Positions 32,594-41,725 of a DNA stretch of 64,000 bases are shown one piece after another. Each line of letters begins with the position of its first letter. Position 1 is the first letter of the stretch. Position numbers and translations under genes: made by a program. The notes beneath the pieces were generated by a model. The model worked only from the letters and a program-made list of their open reading frames with translations. It had not been told where the DNA came from and searched no databases. The stretch spans positions 1 to 64,000 of the forward strand of contig NZ_RZNH01000027.1 in assembly GCF_013141825.1 (NCBI RefSeq). The letters are read 5' to 3'. This stretch comes from Marinifilum caeruleilacunae. Lineage in GTDB: Bacteria; Bacteroidota; Bacteroidia; Bacteroidales; Marinifilaceae.

Positions 32594-35500
32594 CTATTTG
32601 TTTTCTACCCATTTAATTGCGTCGGCGAACAGATATGCGCCAACCGATTTGTTGTTCAGTTCAACTTTTGCAGTTTCAGGAGTGATGTAGTAACTACCCA
32701 GGTAATTCCAACCGTTTTCAAGTTCCTGATCCGATTTATTTACTTCTTCAAATCCATCTTCATGATAGATTTTAAAATTGTAATCTGTTTTGGTTTTTTT
32801 TCTGCGGCCCCAGCGTTGCTCAATTTTTTCGACATGGCAATAAACGTCGTAGTAGCCATCATTTTTCAATTCGGCATTCCAGCTTGCCGTGCGATCGCCC
32901 ACACCCGATTTTGTAAAAAATGCCGAGCGAACATACTTTCCGAAAAATCCCGATCGAAGTACATTCTTCCATTCGTTTGGTGGGTTCCAGGTTCTCAATC
33001 TCGAATATTCTTCGGTCACTTCTCTTTTGCTGTCGACCCATTGTTTTAGCTGACTTTTATTCGAAACCTGAACGTATTCGAAGCCTTTGTCCTCATTATC
33101 TACCACAAATTCGTTGGCATCTAAAACCCCTTCGAACAGTTCGCACTCTTTGGTTTCATTAAAGAATTTGCTTCGCTTGGTTTCTGCAAATGAGCTAAAA
33201 TCGTATATCAAACTGTTTGGCAGGTTTTCAGATACATGAGTAAAGATATTCATCCTGCCAGGTTCAGCTGGAAATACAAAGCCCACCTCTTTTGCCGAAT
33301 GCGCCGGAACAAAAACTGCTTTGGTAAAATCGGGCTTATTATTGCCTCCAAATCGCCTGTTGCGACGGCGGTTTTGTCCTCCCGTTTCGATATTGATACT
33401 CACAATGCCATCTACCGATTCGGGATTGGAAATCTTAAATCGAATCTGATACTTGATGTGATCGCCATCTTTTACCTTGTAGGTTTGAAGATCTTTCAAC
33501 AAGAATCCTGGCAGTTTGGTAGTGGTAAACCAGGTTTCTATTTCCGATTGTACCGATGTGTCGAAATTTGCAATTATCAAGCTATCAAACTGACTGAAAT
33601 CGAACTTTTGATATCGATTTTCTGCAATAAATTTTTGAAGAACCTTATTAAATTCCTCTTCGCCATATCGCGCTTTAAACAAAGAGAACAAGTGATTTCC
33701 CTTTACTCTCATGATATCATTCAGAATGATTTGATCATCCCAATCTTTTTCCTTCGGCAGTTTTGTTTCTGCAATATTTTGTAGGGAAGTATTTTTCAAT
33801 AAGAGGTTGATTCTTTCCGCTTTGCTGATGCCTTCCCACCTCCAGCGGGAAAAGGTTTGTGACACTTCCTGGTTTTCTTTCATGTAAACACCCAGTGCCA
33901 TATTCAGCACGGGGAACTCCTTCGAATACAAAGCCGAAGCGTGAGTGAAATAATTTGGGAAAAGCGAAAATGTATTGCGATCGACATGATCGAATTGGTA
34001 CCACTCTGTAGCCGGCGGATTAAAATTCCCATGAACGAATCGCTTAAAAATACGTGCCTGAAGTTCTTCTTCCGAAACTTCTTCATTGTCTCGTTTCATT
34101 CTTTTCTCGAAGCGTTTTTTTCGCTTCTTGAAATCTGTCTCTTCCATTACCACTCCCTTTTCGGGATAAAAGACAATTTCCGGTTGAATGGCATCGCTGG
34201 CAATCGACCAATTGTGCTTGTCTAAGGCAAACTGTATTGGCACTTCTGCCAATGATAATCTTTTGAAAGGATAGCTGTATCCATGTGCACTTTCGTATTC
34301 ATTTTTGAGTTCACGAATTAAGGCAGGTAAACTATCCTGAATTACATCAAAATGTTTCAGGAAAAACTGATTGCCCTGAATGGAATAGATGGAATAATCA
34401 ACCGAATCAACTTTAATGCTGTGCTTTTGATAATCTCCAATTAGCAGGCTAATTTTTGGAAGAGCATATTCGGGAGCAAAGGAAAATACCCCATTCTCCT
34501 CTTTTGTAAGTTTACCCTGCGATACAGCCACTAAATCTTCTTTGGTTTTTACGTGTAGCTGATAGTTTGCAAAATTGGGAGAATAAAGTCCCGGGTACAA
34601 AGAAGAGTAGCCAACACCAGAAATTGGATACCACAAAGCGTCGTGGGTAAGGCATACGAAATTGTCGTTCAAATAGGAAAATCTTTTCCTGATTCGGAAC
34701 ATTTCTGCCGTAAAGTTATCGGCCACCAGTTCGGGATCTGAATCAAGAAAATGCACTCTTTCATCAATTGTTCCTTCATAGGCAATTTCAATTTGCAATT
34801 CTTCTCCAGGAGAAAGCTTTTCTTTGGGAAGAATTTTGACTACCTGTTCGTTGCGCTGAAATGCTACCTCTTTTTTATCAATGTAAATGGAATTGATTTT
34901 TAATTGCGGGTTTAGGCTGAATAGTAAGGTGTCTATGGTTTTTTCGTTTGAATTTACAGCTTTTAGCTGTGCTGTGGCAGCTATGTTTTCACCTCTATGT
35001 TCCAAATCAATTTTACAGCTGGTAACTTCCAATTTGGCATGATCTACATATTTGTCGTTAATGGATATCAGCTTTTCGCGATAGTTTTCGCCACCAATTT
35101 TTAAATCGAGGTACTGATATACAAGTCCGCCAGCAACTGCAAAACTGATAAATGCAAGATATATGGGCAGCGAAACCAGTTTTTTCGACTGTGGCAAGCG
35201 TGGCAGTTTCCAAATGGTAAAGAGGATTAAGCCAATACCAAGGAAAAAATAAATGCCTCTATGGATCACCACTTCCTGAATGTTTCCAAATCCACCAATG
35301 GTAGAATTCATCATAGGAATTTGGTAGGCGATATAATCGAACAAATGGTAGAATTTCGTATTCAGATAAAAAATACTGAGTGCAATGTACCCCAGTAAAA
35401 CAATGAATGTAATGGCCTGATTTTTCAGTAAAATCATCATGAAAAAGGCCAATCCCAGAATAAAAACCAGGGTAGGAATGGATATCAGTAAAGGATAATA

Positions 35501-35941
35501 AAGTAATACCCAAATGCTTTGCGATGATTCGTTACTCAGGAAAGAAAAGCCAATGCCCATGGCCAGCATAATGATGTTTAAAATGACGAACACCATGATA
35601 ATTCCGATGGATTTACCCAGAATGTATTCGCTATTGGTCATCGAACGGGCATAAATTACCTCTACAGTATCGTTTTTACTGTCCTGTTTTAAGAATTCGG
35701 AGGCCAGGAAAACGGCAACAATGGCCTGACCCAAATTTAAAATAATCAGGTTGGCATAAGGAATGGCTGCTGGCAATGCCCTGTAAATCCATGGTGCACC
35801 ACTTCCTTCAACAAAGGCAGCAATATTAAAGCCACCAATGGAAAAGATGGCCAGCAATGCAAATATCCTGAAAAACCAGGACCGCAGTAGGGTCTTGGTT
35901 TCGAATTTGGCAACGGAGCGTATGGTGTGTATCGAAATCAT
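32594..35941 (-). CDS. ABC-2 permease fused to an M1-like domain without a zinc motif and a golvesin-like C-terminus
   Basis: The 1115-residue protein starts with six to eight transmembrane helices (about 20-270) of an ABC-2 permease (ASEFLKQDSKNDTVEVIYAR between helices). A large periplasmic part of about 700 residues resembles the N- and C-terminal domains of M1 aminopeptidase-like proteins that are fused to permeases in Bacteroidota, but I find no HExxH motif, so it is probably not a peptidase. The last ~130 residues (YYDVYCHVEK..., ELENGWNYLGSYYI, GAYLFADAIKWV) match golvesin C-terminal-like domains. Its ATPase is the preceding gene, 7 bp upstream. Together they may form an export or maturation module. 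Confidence 0.82.
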   Translation of the reverse strand: MISIHTIRSVAKFETKTLLRSWFFRIFALLAIFSIGGFNIAAFVEGSGAPWIYRALPAAIPYANLIILNLGQAIVAVFLASEFLKQDSKNDTVEVIYARSMTNSEYILGKSIGIIMVFVILNIIMLAMGIGFSFLSNESSQSIWVLLYYPLLISIPTLVFILGLAFFMMILLKNQAITFIVLLGYIALSIFYLNTKFYHLFDYIAYQIPMMNSTIGGFGNIQEVVIHRGIYFFLGIGLILFTIWKLPRLPQSKKLVSLPIYLAFISFAVAGGLVYQYLDLKIGGENYREKLISINDKYVDHAKLEVTSCKIDLEHRGENIAATAQLKAVNSNEKTIDTLLFSLNPQLKINSIYIDKKEVAFQRNEQVVKILPKEKLSPGEELQIEIAYEGTIDERVHFLDSDPELVADNFTAEMFRIRKRFSYLNDNFVCLTHDALWYPISGVGYSSLYPGLYSPNFANYQLHVKTKEDLVAVSQGKLTKEENGVFSFAPEYALPKISLLIGDYQKHSIKVDSVDYSIYSIQGNQFFLKHFDVIQDSLPALIRELKNEYESAHGYSYPFKRLSLAEVPIQFALDKHNWSIASDAIQPEIVFYPEKGVVMEETDFKKRKKRFEKRMKRDNEEVSEEELQARIFKRFVHGNFNPPATEWYQFDHVDRNTFSLFPNYFTHASALYSKEFPVLNMALGVYMKENQEVSQTFSRWRWEGISKAERINLLLKNTSLQNIAETKLPKEKDWDDQIILNDIMRVKGNHLFSLFKARYGEEEFNKVLQKFIAENRYQKFDFSQFDSLIIANFDTSVQSEIETWFTTTKLPGFLLKDLQTYKVKDGDHIKYQIRFKISNPESVDGIVSINIETGGQNRRRNRRFGGNNKPDFTKAVFVPAHSAKEVGFVFPAEPGRMNIFTHVSENLPNSLIYDFSSFAETKRSKFFNETKECELFEGVLDANEFVVDNEDKGFEYVQVSNKSQLKQWVDSKREVTEEYSRLRTWNPPNEWKNVLRSGFFGKYVRSAFFTKSGVGDRTASWNAELKNDGYYDVYCHVEKIEQRWGRRKKTKTDYNFKIYHEDGFEEVNKSDQELENGWNYLGSYYITPETAKVELNNKSVGAYLFADAIKWVENK

Positions 35942-35948
35942 GAATGTT

Positions 35949-36833
35949 CTAGATTAAACTTGTTGATTTTTCCATGAAATAAACATAGGCATGTTCCAGA
36001 TTGGGTTCCAGTTCGATGGCATTCTGAAATTTGCTTCCATCGCCAATCAATTGAACTTCCCAACCATCTTTGGTTGGAATGGTAGAAACTACCGCATGCT
36101 GTTCTTTAATAAGGTCGTATTCGTAACCCGAAGTATTTACTTGCCAAACATGTCCCCTGGCTTGCTCGATAAGTTCTTGTGGCGAACCACTAAAAGCCAG
36201 TTGTCCGGTGTTTAGCAAGGCCAAACTGTTACAAACACTCGAAATGTCGCCAACAATATGAGTCGATAGAATAATGGTAACTTCCTGCTGACTTATTTCG
36301 GAAAGAATGTTCCTGAAACGGATTCTCTCTTCGGGATCTAATCCTGTTGTAGGCTCATCCACAATAATTACCTTCGGATCTCCAATTAGGGTTTGTGCAA
36401 TTCCAAGTCTTCTTTTCATACCGCCCGAAAGTTTGTTGGCATCTCGCTCCCTTACATCAAAGAGCCCAACTTTTTCGAGCCATTCATCCACTTTTTTGTG
36501 CCTGATTTTTTTACTTCTAATGCCGGCGAGTGATGCGGCATAATCCAGGAATTCCCAGGTTTTTAGTTTGGTGAAAAATCGAAAATCCTGAGGCAAATAG
36601 CCAAGAATGTTTCTGATTTCCTTTCGATCTGTCTTTAAATCAAAAGAATCGAATTTTACATTTCCCTGGCTGGGTTCCATCAGGGTAACCAATATCCGCA
36701 TTAAGCTTGACTTGCCCGCACCATTTGGGCCTAGCAATCCAAACATGCCGTTGCCAATTTCCAGGCTAACATTGTCAAGTGCTTTCTTACCATTGGGATA
36801 TACCTTACTCAAAGAGTCTATTTTGATCTGCAT
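35949..36833 (-). CDS. ABC transporter ATP-binding protein, first gene of the efflux operon
   Basis: The 294-residue domain has Walker A LLGPNGAGKSS (about 33-43), Q-loop LPQDF, signature LSGGMKRR (about 137-144), Walker B VIIVDEPTTGLDP (about 157) and H-loop STH. A C-terminal extension of about 80 residues ends with a YFMEK-type element (LEHAYVYFMEK) that is also present, as LEDAYLCLLND, in the ATPase part of the RND fusion, showing common origin. It pairs with the permease/M1-like protein. A promoter box lies at 36904-36911. Confidence 0.93.
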   Translation of the reverse strand: MQIKIDSLSKVYPNGKKALDNVSLEIGNGMFGLLGPNGAGKSSLMRILVTLMEPSQGNVKFDSFDLKTDRKEIRNILGYLPQDFRFFTKLKTWEFLDYAASLAGIRSKKIRHKKVDEWLEKVGLFDVRERDANKLSGGMKRRLGIAQTLIGDPKVIIVDEPTTGLDPEERIRFRNILSEISQQEVTIILSTHIVGDISSVCNSLALLNTGQLAFSGSPQELIEQARGHVWQVNTSGYEYDLIKEQHAVVSTIPTKDGWEVQLIGDGSKFQNAIELEPNLEHAYVYFMEKSTSLI

Positions 36834-36903
36834 TCGTAGCGTTCAATTAGTTATAATTGTTGGTTGGTGTATTCTGTATGCATAATGAATTGAGATCGCT
36901 TAC

Positions 36904-36911
36904 CAAATTTA
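36904..36911 (-). promoter_or_regulatory. Putative promoter (-7 box) of the efflux operon
   Basis: On the minus strand TAAATTTG fits the TAnnTTTG -7 consensus exactly. TTTA, close to the -33 TTTG, stands 18 nt upstream. The leader to the ATPase ATG would be about 65 nt. No operator was recognised nearby. Confidence 0.5.
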
Positions 36912-37078
36912 CAATTTATGCTAAATTTTTAAATACACAGTGTTTATTATTCGATAAACGAAGCTCTTCACTCGATCTATGTAAATTATCAGACAAGAAA
37001 TGGGTAAGAAAGGTTACAAATAATGGAATATTTTTCTTGTTCTGTTTATCTTTACTCTAAATCAATAAAGGTAAAGCT

Positions 37079-37432
37079 GTGGGTTTTAGTATAAAAAATG
37101 ATGCTTCTGGTAAAAGCGATTTAACTCCACTTGAAATTATTCAGGAAATGGAGAAGAGAAAAGATATGATGATGTTGGATGTTCGTGAACCGGTAGAAGT
37201 TCAGATTTGCCACATCGAAAATGCCAAACATATCCCTATGGGTGAGATTCCATCTAAGATAGAAGAATTGCCGCGAGATAAAGACCTGGTAGTGTTCTGC
37301 CATATGGGCGTTCGAAGCAAACAGGTAATGAATTATCTTCGAAGAAATGGATTCTCGCGTGTCTACAATCTAAAAGGTGGAATCGATCGTTGGTCGGTTG
37401 AGGTTGATCCGAAAGTGCAGCGATACAGGTAA
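37079..37432 (+). CDS. Single-domain rhodanese-like sulfurtransferase
   Basis: The 117-residue protein begins at a GTG (37079); no ATG lies in a suitable place. It has MLDVREPVEV, HIPMGEI, active-site loop CHMGVRSKQV with catalytic cysteine, and LKGGIDRW. It is collinear, residue for residue in most motifs, with the rhodanese at 20501-20854. It is divergent from the first gene of the efflux operon, whose promoter lies between them. Sulfur-transfer partner unknown. Confidence 0.88.
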   Translation: MGFSIKNDASGKSDLTPLEIIQEMEKRKDMMMLDVREPVEVQICHIENAKHIPMGEIPSKIEELPRDKDLVVFCHMGVRSKQVMNYLRRNGFSRVYNLKGGIDRWSVEVDPKVQRYR

Positions 37433-37578
37433 ATTTTACAAAAGTTTCCTGTTTCAACTTTATCGGAACACTTGCAGAAAAAATTTACCTCTCCCATACG
37501 ATTCGGCCAATCGCATAAATTGAACCGACATGTAATCATTGAACTGACAGAATGTATGTAAATGGAGAGGTAAAAGAA

Positions 37579-37603
37579 AAAGGTTTGAACTGATCAAACC
37601 TTT
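37579..37603. terminator. Bidirectional terminator between rhodanese and nfeD
   Basis: AAAGGTTTGA (37579-37588) pairs perfectly with TCAAACCTTT (37594-37603). T-rich sequence follows on both strands. It lies 19 bp from the stop of the minus-strand NfeD gene and about 150 bp after the rhodanese. Confidence 0.8.
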
Positions 37604-37622
37604 GGTTTTAGGGTTAAAATAT

Positions 37623-38063
37623 TTAGATTTCTTTAACGGTTAATTCTATCTCGTTCGAATCAACAATTTCGACAAATGCTCCTTTGGGTATAATTTCTCC
37701 CGAAATTGCAATTGCTTTCTTTCCGGTGCCACCAATAATTACTTTTCCGCGTCTTTTTTGCGGATTGATTTCTTCCATTACATAAGCTTCCCGTCCGATA
37801 AAATTGGTTCCGATACTTACTTTTACTCCGGTTTTACTCACTAACTTTTGCTGTAAATATGGTTTGAGTAAAAATATTCCCAGTAATGCTATTGTAATGA
37901 ATACAACGAGCTGGACAGAGATTGAATAATTGGCATAAGAAAGAATACCTGCACTTAAAGCTCCCACTCCAAAGCACAAGGAAGAGAATGTTGATGTAAT
38001 GATCTCAACAATAAATAATCCGATCGATAGTAACATCCATAAATGCCAAATTTCCAGCTCCAT
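37623..38063 (-). CDS. NfeD-family membrane protein
   Basis: The 146-residue protein has three to four N-terminal transmembrane helices (about 8-30, 32-48, 50-68) and a C-terminal soluble OB-fold of about 60 residues with G-x-E-A-Y-V-M-E, GKVIIGG and GAFVEIVD. This is the short NfeD form that normally partners a flotillin-like or slipin protein in membrane quality control; no partner gene is nearby. It stands alone, divergent from the mevalonate operon. The 292 bp to fni contain only a possible promoter. Confidence 0.88.
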   Translation of the reverse strand: MELEIWHLWMLLSIGLFIVEIITSTFSSLCFGVGALSAGILSYANYSISVQLVVFITIALLGIFLLKPYLQQKLVSKTGVKVSIGTNFIGREAYVMEEINPQKRRGKVIIGGTGKKAIAISGEIIPKGAFVEIVDSNEIELTVKEI

Positions 38064-38251
38064 AATTACAATTTGTTTTGCATCGAAAAGTAAAATTATG
38101 GCAAGTTTGTTCTTGATCCTAGTGTCAAAAATGTCAAGTTCATGAAATCTATCTAAATAGACACATTATCAGCAAGTAAGAAGTTTTTAAACTCCATCCT
38201 TATTAAGAATCGTTCAAAATAAATTTAGAGTTCAACTTAAGATTGCTTAGA

Positions 38252-38280
38252 TTTGCGTTTCGATTATTGTGTTATCTTAG
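38252..38280 (+). promoter_or_regulatory. Possible promoter of the mevalonate operon
   Basis: TTTG (38252-38255) and TATCTTAG (38273-38280) are 17 bp apart and lie 75 bp upstream of fni. The -7 box deviates from TAnnTTTG at two positions. Confidence 0.3.
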
Positions 38281-38355
38281 TAAACACTAGAAAATTTATT
38301 TTGACTGGTTTGGCAAAAAATAAGTTGCTGTCAAAAATTAAATATCCATATCAGA

Positions 38356-39348
38356 ATGACCGATAGAAAAAAAGATCATATCGACCTGGCTTTTCGTTCT
38401 CAAATAGAGCAAACTTTATTAGATGATAGGTTTTATTATGAGCCATTTATTGACTCTCATCCTCAAGATGAATTGAAGCCATTCACTTTTTTAGGGAAAG
38501 AATTGAGAACACCAATTTGGGTTTCCAGCATGACAGGAGGAACACAACTTGCTGGCAAGATCAATAAAAATCTGGCTAAGGCTTGTGCCGAATTTGGTAT
38601 GGGTATGGGATTAGGTTCGTGCCGATCTTTATTGGATAGCGATGAGCACCTGAAGGATTTCGATGTGAGGCACATAATTGGAGCTGACCTTCCTTTATAT
38701 GCCAACCTGGGAATTTGCCAGTTAGAGGAATTGATTGCAAGCAAGGAATTGCAAAAGCTTATCGATATGGTAGGTAAACTTGAGGCCGATGGTTTAATTA
38801 TTCACGTAAATCCAATGCAGGAATGGCTTCAGCCCGAAGGAGACCGCATATTGCGCTCGCCAATAGAATCGATTAAAGAACTTCTTAGAAGCGTCGATTT
38901 TCCGATTATTGTGAAAGAGGTTGGGCAAGGTTTCGGACCCGAAAGTTTAAAACAATTGTTGAGATTGCCCCTACAGGCGATAGAATTTGCCGCTTTTGGA
39001 GGTACCAACTTCGCAAAAATTGAGATGCTTAGAAATCCTGATGCCCAGGTCCAGCTCTTTGAGCCTTTGGCTAAAATTGGTCATTCGGCAGAGCAGATGT
39101 TGAATTGGACCAACGAAATTGTTGAGAGCAATAAACATATCAAATGCAAGGAAATTATTATTTCTGGCGGAATCCACAGTTTTATTGATGGCTACTATTT
39201 GACCGAAAAGAGTAAACTTCCGGCGATTTATGGGCAAGCTTCACAACTGTTAAAATATGCCAGGGAATCCTACGAAGATCTGCAAAAATATCTTCACACT
39301 CAGGTAGAAGGACTGAAAATATCGAAAACTTATTTAAAAGTGAAGTAG
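38356..39348 (+). CDS. fni: Type 2 isopentenyl-diphosphate delta-isomerase
   Basis: The 330-residue protein is an FMN- and NADPH-dependent TIM-barrel isomerase that interconverts IPP and DMAPP. Seen in the sequence: N-terminal RKKDHIDLA, SSMTGGT (about 55-61), SCRSLL, the substrate motif HVNPMQEWLQPEGDR (about 157-171), VKEVGQGF (about 192), and the phosphate-binding loop ISGGI near 274. Length is standard. It is the first gene of a plus-strand mevalonate operon, 121 bp before the HMG-CoA reductase gene. Confidence 0.93.
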   Translation: MTDRKKDHIDLAFRSQIEQTLLDDRFYYEPFIDSHPQDELKPFTFLGKELRTPIWVSSMTGGTQLAGKINKNLAKACAEFGMGMGLGSCRSLLDSDEHLKDFDVRHIIGADLPLYANLGICQLEELIASKELQKLIDMVGKLEADGLIIHVNPMQEWLQPEGDRILRSPIESIKELLRSVDFPIIVKEVGQGFGPESLKQLLRLPLQAIEFAAFGGTNFAKIEMLRNPDAQVQLFEPLAKIGHSAEQMLNWTNEIVESNKHIKCKEIIISGGIHSFIDGYYLTEKSKLPAIYGQASQLLKYARESYEDLQKYLHTQVEGLKISKTYLKVK

Positions 39349-39469
39349 ACCGGAATTGTTAAAAATCCTTTCCTGATTTGGGTTCGCTGAATAAAAAATG
39401 TAATTTAGGACCTGTAAGTATTTTATTATTTACGGATTTTTCTCTAACACGGGAATTAAATTTTGATTT

Positions 39470-40792
39470 ATGAAGCGAAAATCGATAATATCAGGTTTTT
39501 CCAAATTATCTCGAGAAGAAAAGCTTGCCGCACTTACTGGCAGTGCCGATAAAATAAAGTCGCAGCTGGATAGTTTCCGACTGCAGGATAAAGAGCAACA
39601 AGACTTGCTCGATGAGATCAGTGAGAATACCCTTTCAAATTTTTACTTGCCATTTGGTGTTGCACCAAATTTTGTGATCAACAAGCAATTGTACCATATT
39701 CCAATGGTAATTGAAGAAAGCTCTGTGATTGCTGCTGCATCGCGTTCGGCAAAGTTTTGGGCAAATCATGGCGGATTTCAGGCAAGAGTGGTTTCTGTGG
39801 TAAAATCAGGACAAGTTCATTTTTTATGGAAAGGGGAGAAAGATCGACTGATCGATTTATTGCCTGAGCTTAAATATGAACTGTATAGAGCAACCAAAGA
39901 GCTGACCAGGAACATGCGACAACGCGGAGGCGGTATCCAGAATATTCGTTTGGTCGACCTCTCGAATGAAATGGATCACTACTATCAGCTTCATGTCGAT
40001 TTTGATACAGTAGATTCTATGGGTGCCAACTTTATCAATTCCTGTCTTGAGCAGATGGCGCAAACCATGAAGAAGTTCTTTAGGTATTACAAAGAATTGA
40101 AAGAGATTGAACGCGATTGCGAGATCATCATGTCAATTCTATCGAATTACACACCAGATTGTTTGGTAGAATGTTGGGTGGAGTGCGATATTGCAGAATT
40201 GGATAATATTGAGCCAGGCATGAGTGGAAAAGAATTTGCTGAGAAATTTTCCAAGGCTTCAAAAATTGCAGAGATTGATGTATTTAGAGCGGCAACTCAC
40301 AATAAGGGAATCTTTAATGGAATAGATGCCGTGGCACTTGCCACCGGAAACGACTTTAGAGCAATCGAAGCAAATGGTCATGTTTGGGCGTCGAAAAGTG
40401 GTAAATATAAGAGTCTTACACAAGCCTCGATTTCTCGTAATCGCTTTAAATATAAACTTACAATTCCTCTTTCATTAGGAACTGTTGGTGGATTAACAAG
40501 CCTTCACCCTTTGGCAAAATTTGGCCTTGAACTCTTAGGGAAACCATCGGCTAAAGAATTAATGATGATTACTGCTACAGCGGGTTTGGCCAATAATTTT
40601 GGAGCTTTAAGATCATTGGTGACTACCGGAATTCAATATGGTCATATGAAAATGCACCTATCTAATTTGTTGAATGCCTTAAAAGCCGATTACGAAGAAA
40701 AGAAACAGGCCTTAGAGTACTTTGCTCACAAAACTGTATCTTATAGCGAGGTAGAATCATTTATTAAATCCATTAGAACCAAGTTACGCTAA
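39470..40792 (+). CDS. mvaA: Hydroxymethylglutaryl-CoA reductase, class II
   Basis: The 440-residue enzyme makes mevalonate from HMG-CoA. Features of the class II (bacterial) enzyme: PFGVAPNFVIN, substrate-binding VIEESSVIAAAS with the catalytic Glu (about 82), the catalytic lysine in THNKGIFNG, the aspartate in GNDFRAIEANGH, and LGTVGGLTSLHPLAKFGLE. The C-terminal flap MKMHLSN carries the His. Class II enzymes usually have 420-430 residues, so this is full length. It is followed at 1 bp by the GHMP kinase, so it is translationally coupled to it. Confidence 0.93.
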   Translation: MKRKSIISGFSKLSREEKLAALTGSADKIKSQLDSFRLQDKEQQDLLDEISENTLSNFYLPFGVAPNFVINKQLYHIPMVIEESSVIAAASRSAKFWANHGGFQARVVSVVKSGQVHFLWKGEKDRLIDLLPELKYELYRATKELTRNMRQRGGGIQNIRLVDLSNEMDHYYQLHVDFDTVDSMGANFINSCLEQMAQTMKKFFRYYKELKEIERDCEIIMSILSNYTPDCLVECWVECDIAELDNIEPGMSGKEFAEKFSKASKIAEIDVFRAATHNKGIFNGIDAVALATGNDFRAIEANGHVWASKSGKYKSLTQASISRNRFKYKLTIPLSLGTVGGLTSLHPLAKFGLELLGKPSAKELMMITATAGLANNFGALRSLVTTGIQYGHMKMHLSNLLNALKADYEEKKQALEYFAHKTVSYSEVESFIKSIRTKLR

Positions 40793-40793
40793 A

Positions 40794-41714
40794 TTGTTAC
40801 CTGTTAAGAAATATTACTCGAATGCCAAATTCCTAATCACTGGAGAGTATTTGGTTTTGCATGGCTCATTATCATTAGCTATTCCGCTAAGATTTGGTCA
40901 ATTCATGGAAATTTATGAATCTGATTCGAAAGATTTGGAGTGGATTGCTTTGGATCGAGCCCAGGAATGGTTGCATTTTTCAATATCGGAGGATGAGGTT
41001 TTACAAGCAGATCAGAAAGGAAAAACTGAGAAAGATTTTGTTTGTTTTCTTCTGAAGCAGGCAAAACAATTGAATCCTGAATTTTTGAAGAATTTTTCGT
41101 GGAGGGTAAAATCGGAAATTAACTTCGATAGAAAATGGGGATTGGGATCTAGTTCGAGTCTGATTAATAATGTTGCTCAATGGGCAGATGTAAACCCTTA
41201 CGAGTTGCATGCAATGGTTTCTAAGGGATCTGGTTATGATATTGCCTGTGCAAACTACTGTTTGCCTATTTTATTTCGAAGAAATGGATCACATCCCATG
41301 ATCTATCCAATTAAATTTCAACCTAAATTTTCTGAGCAACTTTACTTTGTTTACCTGGGAAATAAGCAAAATAGCGAAGAGAGTGTTGCAAAGTTTTTGA
41401 ATGGCAATCCTGTTACCAAAACACAGGTTGAAAGCATATCACTTTTGAGTAAAAAACTCTTGCAATCGGAAAATGCATTTGAATTTGATGCACTCATTTC
41501 GGAACATGAAAGATTTATTTCAGAGGTTTTGAATTGTGATCCAATTAAGTCTGAAAGGTTCTCCGATTTTAAGGGTTCTATAAAATCATTAGGTGCCTGG
41601 GGTGGCGATTTTATCCTGGTACGATCTGATGATGGTAAGCGAGAAGTTCATCGCTATTTTTACGAAAAAGGATTAAGCACAATATTCTCCTGGGACGAAA
41701 TCATTTTAAGTTAA
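40794..41714 (+). CDS. GYDIA-family GHMP kinase, candidate phosphomevalonate kinase
   Basis: The 306-residue protein has the GHMP order: N-terminal KFLITGEYLVLHGSLSLAIP, P-loop-like WGLGSSSSL (about 119-127) and the name-giving GSGYDIACANYCLPI (about 144-158), but the third motif is degenerate (SLGAWGGDFILV). It starts at a TTG 1 bp after the reductase stop; no ATG precedes the first motif. It sits between reductase and decarboxylase genes, where a phosphomevalonate kinase is otherwise missing. That function is inferred from position only. Confidence 0.82.
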   Translation: MLPVKKYYSNAKFLITGEYLVLHGSLSLAIPLRFGQFMEIYESDSKDLEWIALDRAQEWLHFSISEDEVLQADQKGKTEKDFVCFLLKQAKQLNPEFLKNFSWRVKSEINFDRKWGLGSSSSLINNVAQWADVNPYELHAMVSKGSGYDIACANYCLPILFRRNGSHPMIYPIKFQPKFSEQLYFVYLGNKQNSEESVAKFLNGNPVTKTQVESISLLSKKLLQSENAFEFDALISEHERFISEVLNCDPIKSERFSDFKGSIKSLGAWGGDFILVRSDDGKREVHRYFYEKGLSTIFSWDEIILS

Positions 41715-41725
41715 AAAACAAGTTA

